Of a DNA stretch of 64,000 bases, positions 58,068-64,000 are shown one piece after another. Where the stretch lies: NCBI GenBank assembly GCA_031395485.1, contig JANNUS010000010.1:248001-312000 (forward strand), given 5' to 3'. Numbering within the stretch: position 1 is the first letter of the stretch; each line of letters begins with the position of its first letter. The notes under the pieces were generated by a model. It made no database searches and was not told where the DNA came from. It saw only the letters and a list, made by a program, of their open reading frames with translations. The position numbers were made by a program, and so were the translations under genes. This stretch comes from UBA2336 sp031395485. Its GTDB lineage: Bacteria > Bacteroidota > Bacteroidia > Cytophagales > Cyclobacteriaceae.

Positions 58068-59579
58068 ATGAAGTTCAAAATGCTATTTATCTGGGCTTTT
58101 ATTTTAACCATAAGTGTTAAAGCTCAAAATCCCAATGCCCAACAATATGGCAATAAGGTTTCAACAGACGATTTAAAGGAATACTTATCAATTATAGCCT
58201 CTGATGCACTGGAAGGTCGCGAAACAGGCACTCGTGGCCAGAAGATGGCAGCTGCTTTTATTGCAGCTCATTTTCAAGAGCTGGGCTTAACAGGTCCCGT
58301 AAACGGAAGCTATTATCAATCTGTTGATTTGTACTCCAGCATGGTATCAGATGCGTATCTGCAAGCCGGCCAGACCAAGTTTGATAACTATAGTGGTGTA
58401 GTTTACTTTGGCGCTGCCGATAGCAAAGGTGAAGCAACAAGTCCGGTAGTCTTTATAGGAAATGCTACAGAAGCAGACTTCAACCAGGTTGATGTGAAAG
58501 ATAAGGCCGTGCTGCTCTTTACTAAAGAGAGACTCACGGGTAATAAAACAATTGCCTTAGCAAGAGAGAAGGGTGCGAAGATGGTTTTGATCAGCAATAC
58601 AGATAATGTTGCAGATTTTGAAATATTGGCAGGCCAAATGAAAGGCTTTCTTTCGGGTGGACGATTGAGTTTGGAAAAACCAAAAGAAGCAACTAATGCG
58701 GGATTGTTTTTAGTATCGCCCGTTGTAGCTGAAAAAATTATGGGAACAACGCTGGAAAAATTAAAAAAGGCAGCGGCTGAAGACCCTAAGAAGAAAGCTT
58801 TAAAAAAAATTAAGCCTGGTGCAATTTCGTATAAGGTTGCAATGGCTTCAAAAATTACCAAATCCGAAAATGTTCTTGGTTATTTAGAAGGAACAGATAA
58901 GAAAGATGAATTGGTTGTAATTACCGCTCATTACGATCACATTGGAAGGAGAAAAGGCGGTGATGGCGATTTAATTAATAACGGTGCCGATGATGATGGT
59001 TCTGGAACGGTATCGGTGATGGCACTAGCAAAAGCTTTTGCGCATGCAAAAAATGATGGCAAAGGCCCGCGTAGAAGCATGTTGTTTATGACGGTAACGG
59101 GTGAAGAGAAAGGCTTGCTTGGCTCAGAGTATTACTCCGAACATCCAATATTCCCGCTTGAAAACACGGTAGTGGACTTGAACATTGATATGGTTGGACG
59201 CAGAGATCCTCAACACAAAGATAGTGCGCCTTATGTGTATGTAATTGGTTCGGATAAGCTTTCAGCTGACCTGCACACATTAAGCGAGAGCGTAAATAAG
59301 ACAAACACAAATATTGCTTTTGATTATACATACAATGATCAGAATCATCCTGAGCGTTTATACTACCGCTCGGATCATTGGAACTTCGCACGGAAAAATA
59401 TCCCTATTATTTTTTACTTTGATGGTATCCATGAAGATTACCACATGCCAAGTGATGAAGTTGCAAAAATTGAGTTTGATTTATTGACTAAACGTGCGCA
59501 GTGCGTATTCTACACTGCCTGGGAAATTGCGAACCGTGAGCAGCGACTTTTGGTTGATCCTGAAAAAATAATCAAGTAA
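58068..59579 (+). CDS. Secreted M28-family zinc aminopeptidase
   Basis: A 503-residue exported peptidase: signal peptide 1-19 (ending SVKA), an inserted PA-like domain (about 95-235), and an M28 domain with zinc ligands in TAHYDHIG, NNGADDDGSGTVSVM (bridging Asp), TGEEKGLLGSEYY (catalytic Glu), NIDMVGR and the C-terminal HEDYHMPSDE. It likely releases N-terminal amino acids from peptides in the periplasm or outside. A terminator follows, so it is a single-gene unit. Confidence 0.92.
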   Translation: MKFKMLFIWAFILTISVKAQNPNAQQYGNKVSTDDLKEYLSIIASDALEGRETGTRGQKMAAAFIAAHFQELGLTGPVNGSYYQSVDLYSSMVSDAYLQAGQTKFDNYSGVVYFGAADSKGEATSPVVFIGNATEADFNQVDVKDKAVLLFTKERLTGNKTIALAREKGAKMVLISNTDNVADFEILAGQMKGFLSGGRLSLEKPKEATNAGLFLVSPVVAEKIMGTTLEKLKKAAAEDPKKKALKKIKPGAISYKVAMASKITKSENVLGYLEGTDKKDELVVITAHYDHIGRRKGGDGDLINNGADDDGSGTVSVMALAKAFAHAKNDGKGPRRSMLFMTVTGEEKGLLGSEYYSEHPIFPLENTVVDLNIDMVGRRDPQHKDSAPYVYVIGSDKLSADLHTLSESVNKTNTNIAFDYTYNDQNHPERLYYRSDHWNFARKNIPIIFYFDGIHEDYHMPSDEVAKIEFDLLTKRAQCVFYTAWEIANREQRLLVDPEKIIK

Positions 59580-59601
59580 GACCATTGTATTCATTAAAAA
59601 C

Positions 59602-59638
59602 CGGGTATTGGACGTTTGTTCAGTACCCGTTTTTTTTT
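59602..59638 (+). terminator. Intrinsic terminator of the M28 peptidase gene
   Basis: CGGGTA (59602-59607) pairs with TACCCG (59624-59629), extended inward by TG/CA, and is followed by nine T (59630-59638). It lies 22 bp after the stop. Confidence 0.8.
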
Positions 59639-59699
59639 GTGTCCGTTAATTACTCAATTTAAGGTCTCAGCAACCTTCTTGTATTAGTTTGCGTCCGAC

Positions 59700-61376
59700 A
59701 TGAAAACATTCATTATGAGAATAAGAAAAACCCTTTTGCCAAGCATAGCCTTTGTTTTGTTGGCAATATCTTCACCTGCACAGCAAAGCTTATCAGAGCA
59801 GATAAATCAGTTTGTCAATGAAAAATACCGAGCGTCAGATCCCGGTGCGGCCGTATTGGTAGCAATGAATGAAAAGGTGATTTTTCGGAGGGGTTATGGT
59901 ATGGCGAGTTTAAATCCCGCTGTTTCCAACAGAGCAGATATGGTATTCCGCATTGGGTCTATAACAAAACAATTCACTTCAACGGCAATCCTTCAACTTG
60001 TCGAGCAAGGAAAAATTGAGTTGAATGCCGACATCACTAAATATTTGACTGGATTCTCAACTTCCGGAAAGACAATTACTGTTGAACAACTTCTTAACCA
60101 CACGTCTGGCATAAAGAGTTACACCAGCGTTCCGGATGTAATGTCGAAGGACAAGAAGGGAAAATCTATTTCAGTCGATGAGATGTTAAAGATTATACAG
60201 AGTCATCCACCCGATTTCGCGCCCAATGATCAATGGCTTTATAATAATTCAGGATATTTTTTATTGGGAGCAATTATTGAGAAGGTAAGCGGTATGAGCT
60301 ATGGAGCCTACGTTTCAAAGAATTTATTTAAACCCGTAGGTATGAAATCATCATTTGCGGATGACACTAAACTACCGGCTAACCGAGCTGTTGGACACCA
60401 GAAGACAAATGCCAGTGAGTATACCGTATCCGACTATGTGCATCCATCGATTCCGTATTCTGCTGGAGCAATCTTTTCAACCCTAGACGATTTATGGAAA
60501 TGGAATCAGGCTGTCTTTAATTATAAATTACTCAAAAAGGAAACGCTTGAGCGAGCATGGAAGCCCGCTAAATTAAATAACGGGCAATTGATCAGTTACG
60601 GATACGGCTGGCAATTAGGTAGGTTAGGCGACAGCCCGGTAATCGGTCATGGCGGAGCAATTGACGGGTTCTTGACTTCTGAAATATATGTACCGGATCA
60701 TAAAATTTATGTCTGCATTCTTTCAAACAACATGACGGTAGCCCCCGATGAGTATGCTTATCAGATAGCAGAAATAGTTTCTGGAATAAAAAAGGAAGTT
60801 CCTTCTACCATATCGTTGGAAGAAAGCGTGGCCATTGAGTACGCAGGTGTATATCAGATCAATGAAAAGGAAGACCGGATCATTACAAGGAAGGAGAATC
60901 AATTTTTCTCACAACGCACAGGCGGAACTAAGTTTGAGATTTTTCCATATGCAAAGGATGCCTTTTATTTTAAAGATTCATCCTCAAAGCTAAGTTTCAT
61001 CCGCAGTAGTCAAGGAAAAATTGAAGCAGTTGAAATGAAAGGGAGAGAATATATACTTCAGGTAGCGAAGAGAACCGATAAAATGCCTCCCTCAGATCAT
61101 GTGCAGATTGAACTGGACTCAACTATTTTTGATCATTATGCTGGCGAATATGAGTTGGCCCCAGGCTTTATTATTAAAGTTTGGCGAGACGCAATGACTT
61201 TTAGGGCACAAGCAACAGGGCAACCTTTTTTTGAGATATTTGCAGAGAGTAAAACTAAATTTTTTCTAAAAGTTGTAGACGCTCAACTTGAATTCTTTAA
61301 AGATGAAAATGGAAATACCTCGAGTCTCACCCTTTTTCAAGGAGGAAGGCAAATGCTGGGGAAGAAAATAAAATAA
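59700..61376 (+). CDS. Serine hydrolase, class C beta-lactamase/DD-peptidase type
   Basis: A 558-residue exported enzyme. Signal peptide about 1-28 (a second ATG at residue 6, MRIRK, may be the true start). Active-site motifs: SITK (S87, K90), YNN (Y181, N183) and HGG (317-319). The C-terminal 170 residues form a DUF3471-like domain (about 385-555) found in Bacteroidota homologues. Such proteins act on D-Ala peptides, esters or peptidoglycan rather than necessarily on antibiotics; sequence does not show resistance. Confidence 0.88.
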   Translation: MKTFIMRIRKTLLPSIAFVLLAISSPAQQSLSEQINQFVNEKYRASDPGAAVLVAMNEKVIFRRGYGMASLNPAVSNRADMVFRIGSITKQFTSTAILQLVEQGKIELNADITKYLTGFSTSGKTITVEQLLNHTSGIKSYTSVPDVMSKDKKGKSISVDEMLKIIQSHPPDFAPNDQWLYNNSGYFLLGAIIEKVSGMSYGAYVSKNLFKPVGMKSSFADDTKLPANRAVGHQKTNASEYTVSDYVHPSIPYSAGAIFSTLDDLWKWNQAVFNYKLLKKETLERAWKPAKLNNGQLISYGYGWQLGRLGDSPVIGHGGAIDGFLTSEIYVPDHKIYVCILSNNMTVAPDEYAYQIAEIVSGIKKEVPSTISLEESVAIEYAGVYQINEKEDRIITRKENQFFSQRTGGTKFEIFPYAKDAFYFKDSSSKLSFIRSSQGKIEAVEMKGREYILQVAKRTDKMPPSDHVQIELDSTIFDHYAGEYELAPGFIIKVWRDAMTFRAQATGQPFFEIFAESKTKFFLKVVDAQLEFFKDENGNTSSLTLFQGGRQMLGKKIK

Positions 61377-61403
61377 CTGAATAAATTGATTGTAAAGAAA
61401 AAG

Positions 61404-61431
61404 ATGAGAGGCACTGTCTCTCATTTTTTTT
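61404..61431 (+). terminator. Intrinsic terminator of the serine hydrolase gene
   Basis: ATGAGAG (61404-61410) pairs with CTCTCAT (61418-61424), followed by eight T (61424-61431). It lies 27 bp after the stop. The A-rich left flank would also allow leftward use. Confidence 0.8.
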
Positions 61432-61450
61432 GGAGTGTTATTGAGTAGAC

Positions 61451-61560
61451 TTACGCAGAAAGTTTACGTCATTTCGCAGCGCAGCGGAGAAATCCCCAAC
61501 GGTGCTCACCAAATGGGGATTTCTCAGTTGTGCCTCCTTCGAAAGGACGTTTTGCGTATC
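61451..61560. repeat. Long imperfect hairpin repeat (MITE/REP-like)
   Basis: The inner arms GAGAAATCCCCA (61487-61498) and TGGGGATTTCTC (61514-61525) are exact reverse complements. Outward pairing continues with breaks: ACGTCATTTCG on the left against CGAAAGGACGT on the right, and then TTACGC against GCGTAT. The whole stretch of about 110 bp folds on itself, without an ORF. It lies between two convergent genes, a typical place for dispersed hairpin repeats of Bacteroidota. Confidence 0.75.
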
Positions 61561-61576
61561 ATGAGTTATTAATGCA

Positions 61577-62950
61577 CTAACTGGTAATGGCTTTTAGTAC
61601 ATCATGTTTTGTTATGATGTGCACCTGATGGTTTTCATCCCGAACCAACACAGCCTTATTTTCTTTGTTTAAGAAAGATGACAGCACATCCAACGTGCTA
61701 TCAGGAGCAACAAATTGCATTGGTTTGTCCATAACCTCACCAATTGTTTTATTTTTTAGTTGAGGATCGCCCATAATTTTTTCAAGCAGACCGGAAGAAC
61801 TTATGCTCCCTACGAAATGATCGTTCTCTGTAACGGGAATCTGATCAATACCCTCGCGGTTCATTAATACAATGCCCTCACTCACTTTTGAGCTATTGGA
61901 AATGGTGCAAAGTTTATCTTTTCCGTTTCGGCTTGCAATGATATCGCGGGCTGTAGATGCGAATGAACGGGTCTCTAAGAAGCCATGGTCTTTCATCCAA
62001 TTGTCATTATATACTTTTCCGAGATAACGTGTACCGTGATCCGGCAATAGGATAACCATGAGATCATCTTTTTTCAGATGCTCTTTTGCGTACTCAAGCG
62101 CACCGTGAACAGCTGAGCCACTTGACCAACCTACAAAAAGACCTTCTTCGCGCGACAGTCTGCGGGTCATCACCGCGCCATCTTTGTCGGTTACTTTAAT
62201 GAATTGATCAATCAAACTAAAATCCACATTCTTGGGAAGAATGTCTTCACCAAAACCCTCTGTTAGATAGGGGTATACTTCGTTCTCATCAAAAATTCCA
62301 GTCTCCTTATATTTTTTAAAAACCGACCCGTACGTATCAATTCCAACGGTACTAATAGAAGGCTTTTGTTCCTTCAGATATTTTGCGGTTCCGCACATAG
62401 AACCACCCGTGCCAACAGTTGCTACATAATGCGTAATAGTTCCTTCTGTTTGTTTCCAAATCTCCGGTCCGGTGCTTTCGTAATGAGCAATTGCATTGGA
62501 AGGATTATCATATTGATTTGGGTAAATAGAATTTGGAATTTCCTTGTTCAGTTTACGAGCCACAGAATAGTATGAGCGAGGATCATCCGGAGCCACGTTT
62601 GTCGGACACACGATTACTTCGGCACCTACTGCACGTAAAATATCAATTTTCTCCTGCGATTGTTTATCGGCCATTGTAAAGATACAACGATAGCCTTTGG
62701 CAATGGCAGTAAGCGCCAATCCCATTCCGGTATTTCCCGAAGTGCCTTCAATGATCGTTCCACCGGGTTTTAAAATACCTGCTTTCTCGGCATCCTCAAT
62801 CATTTTCAATGCCATCCGGTCTTTTGTGGAATTTCCCGGATTGAAGTACTCAACCTTTGCAATGACAGTACCCTGAATATCTTTAAATATCCGGTTTAAT
62901 TTTACCATGGGTGTGTTTCCAATGGTTTCTACGATAGAGTTATAATACAT
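61577..62950 (-). CDS. Cystathionine beta-synthase-like enzyme with C-terminal CBS pair
   Basis: A 457-residue PLP enzyme of the cysteine synthase/CBS family: VETIGNTPMVKLNRI at the N-terminus, PLP lysine K43 in FNPGNSTKDRMALKM, the phosphate/substrate loop EGTSGNTGMGLAL near 70, and VATVGTGGSMCGTA near 185. From about residue 330 come two CBS domains (a regulatory nucleotide or AdoMet site). This is the architecture of cystathionine beta-synthase. I chose ATG 62950 (MYYNSIVETIG); the frame extends seven codons to a TTG. Confidence 0.9.
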   Translation of the reverse strand: MYYNSIVETIGNTPMVKLNRIFKDIQGTVIAKVEYFNPGNSTKDRMALKMIEDAEKAGILKPGGTIIEGTSGNTGMGLALTAIAKGYRCIFTMADKQSQEKIDILRAVGAEVIVCPTNVAPDDPRSYYSVARKLNKEIPNSIYPNQYDNPSNAIAHYESTGPEIWKQTEGTITHYVATVGTGGSMCGTAKYLKEQKPSISTVGIDTYGSVFKKYKETGIFDENEVYPYLTEGFGEDILPKNVDFSLIDQFIKVTDKDGAVMTRRLSREEGLFVGWSSGSAVHGALEYAKEHLKKDDLMVILLPDHGTRYLGKVYNDNWMKDHGFLETRSFASTARDIIASRNGKDKLCTISNSSKVSEGIVLMNREGIDQIPVTENDHFVGSISSSGLLEKIMGDPQLKNKTIGEVMDKPMQFVAPDSTLDVLSSFLNKENKAVLVRDENHQVHIITKHDVLKAITS

Positions 62951-63028
62951 GGGAATTGTGTTGGGTGGCAAATTTACGAAAACACTCGGAAAGCGTTAAG
63001 CGGAATGAACCGTCTTTTTAGGAAAGTA

Positions 63029-63952
63029 TCAGGCTGCTCCGGCCAGTAAGTACAAAACGGCCATGCGGATTGCTACACCGTTTTCAACCTGGTCGAGAAT
63101 AATTGAATGTTTAGAGTCAGCTGCGTCACTGCTTAATTCAACACCCCGGTTAATGGGGCCCGGGTGCATGAGTATGATTTGTTTTTTTAAATTATCAAGC
63201 ATCTTTTTATCAATGCCATAGTAAAGCGTGTATTCACGCAGCGATGGAAAATATTTAATGTGTTGTCTTTCCAACTGGATGCGGAGTACATTGGCCACAT
63301 CGCACCAGGCAAGCGCTTTTTTAACATCAAATTCTACCTGAACACCTAACTGGTTAATGTATTTAGGCAATAAGGTAGGAGGGCCGCACACCATTACTTT
63401 GGCCCCCAGTTTTTGCAAGGCGAAAATGTTGGAGAGCGCAACCCGCGAATGCAGGATATCGCCAATAATGGCTACTTTTTTTCCGGATATAGATCCCAGT
63501 TTTTCACGAATTGAAAAGGCATCAAGTAATGCCTGCGTTGGATGTTCGTGGGTACCATCTCCAGCATTTATAATATTGGCTTTGATATGCCGTGATAAGA
63601 AATGTGGAGCCCCTGGGCTAGCATGCCGCATCACAATCATATCAACTTTCATTGCCAGAATATTGTTGACTGTGTCGAGCAGGGTTTCTCCCTTTTTCAC
63701 CGAACTGTTAGAGGCAGAGAAATTAATTACATCGGCCGATAATCTTTTTTGCGCCAGCTCGAATGAAAGGCGGGTACGGGTGGAGTTTTCAAAAAAAACA
63801 TTGGCAATGGTTACATCGCGTAATGACGGCACTTTTTTAATGGGCCGGTTAATAACTTCTTTAAAATTATCGGTAGTTTCAAAAATAAGTTCAATGTCGT
63901 CACGGGTTATTTCTTTAATTCCGAGCAGATGTTTTTGACTAAGTTTTGACAT
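63029..63952 (-). CDS. pyrB: Aspartate carbamoyltransferase catalytic subunit
   Basis: A 307-residue enzyme of de novo pyrimidine synthesis (carbamoyl-phosphate + L-aspartate). Motifs: FFENSTRTRLSFELAQKRL (carbamoyl-phosphate site, STRTR) near 53, RHASPGAPHFLSR near 108, GDGTHEHPTQALLDAFSI near 131, ILHSRVALSN near 165 and MHPGPINRGVELS near 265. The regulatory subunit is not visible. It reads from the right end of the window; 48 bp upstream remain without a gene I can name. Confidence 0.95.
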   Translation of the reverse strand: MSKLSQKHLLGIKEITRDDIELIFETTDNFKEVINRPIKKVPSLRDVTIANVFFENSTRTRLSFELAQKRLSADVINFSASNSSVKKGETLLDTVNNILAMKVDMIVMRHASPGAPHFLSRHIKANIINAGDGTHEHPTQALLDAFSIREKLGSISGKKVAIIGDILHSRVALSNIFALQKLGAKVMVCGPPTLLPKYINQLGVQVEFDVKKALAWCDVANVLRIQLERQHIKYFPSLREYTLYYGIDKKMLDNLKKQIILMHPGPINRGVELSSDAADSKHSIILDQVENGVAIRMAVLYLLAGAA

Positions 63953-64000
63953 TTTTTATCCCTTATTAATCAACCAAATTTTATTCGCAAGCCCGTTTGA

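Noticed and set aside
58403..58861. 152-residue minus-strand frame inside the M28 peptidase gene
   Set aside because: It is antisense to the PA-like domain, with no start context or homology that I can recognise.
59700..61376. Antibiotic-resistance beta-lactamase
   Set aside because: The class C motifs also occur in DD-peptidases and esterases; the long C-terminal extension and Bacteroidota context argue against a dedicated resistance enzyme.
63357..63938. 193-residue plus-strand frame inside pyrB
   Set aside because: It is antisense to pyrB, whose active-site motifs are complete; long shadow frames are common opposite such genes.
1..64000. tRNA, rRNA, CRISPR arrays, IS transposases, prophage genes
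   Set aside because: I looked through the intergenic stretches and protein list and found no cloverleaf-like sequence, spaced direct repeats, or mobile-element proteins that I could support.

Overview
The window reads as chromosome of a member of the Bacteroidota, most likely order Cytophagales (a Cyclobacteriaceae- or Fulvivirga-like lineage). This is an inference from several signs. The DNA is AT-rich, start codons rarely have a Shine-Dalgarno sequence, and several genes are preceded by the Bacteroidota -7 box TAnnTTTG. The F1 genes atpD-atpC stand apart from the rest of the ATP synthase genes. A coaX / outer-membrane barrel / lptC / ppiD block is present, and many products belong to families typical of the phylum (DUF6787-like, short epsilon subunit, nSTAND-WD40, DUF3299-like). 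I saw no rRNA, tRNA, CRISPR array, transposase or prophage.

Layout. 0-12 kb: end of an FtsX-type permease, then a leftward housekeeping set (inositol monophosphatase, rsmI, pterin dehydratase, YbeD-like, ppiD, lptC, barrel protein, coaX), then rightward anmK, an amino-acid dehydrogenase and a secreted thioredoxin. 12-20 kb: aspartate kinase (with a 20-nt palindrome inside the gene), an orphan lipoprotein between two direct repeats, dnaK, prfC, a RluA-type pseudouridine synthase and two small membrane/lipoproteins. 20-32 kb, all leftward: atpD-atpC, an orphan histidine kinase, a NatAB-type exporter behind a strong palindrome, a toast-rack-like secreted protein, grpE-dnaJ-small membrane protein, and the compact hpt-adk-47 aa-obg operon. 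32-33.4 kb: upp and a small-multidrug-export-like gene.

33.5-43.4 kb is the most unusual region. Four rightward, overlapping or closely abutting genes encode a protein with a HEPN-like R-x4-H motif, a membrane-spanning STAND NTPase with coiled coil and WD40 propeller, an outer-membrane barrel with a helical N-terminus, and a large lipoprotein. They meet, tail to tail, a two-gene leftward unit: an M1 metallopeptidase and a protein with CorA-like topology. I propose that the four-gene set is an envelope-spanning STAND system.

44-51.5 kb is an accessory redox/stress region. A thioredoxin-like / DUF1348 / fabF / araC operon and an AhpD-like gene share a 28-bp upstream element at exactly the same distance from the -7 box, so a small AraC regulon is likely. 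Beside it lies a mosaic (truncated HigA antitoxin, SnoaL-like lipoprotein, F420-oxidoreductase-like protein, Crp/Fnr regulator) bounded by two copies of a border-like repeat.

51.5-64 kb returns to metabolism: serine ammonia-lyase alpha, a MASE1 histidine kinase, gcvP, a secreted M28 peptidase, a class C serine hydrolase, a long hairpin repeat, a CBS-domain cystathionine beta-synthase-like enzyme, and pyrB. The last 48 bases (63953-64000) lie upstream of pyrB and hold nothing I can name; they may include the end of the preceding leftward gene.
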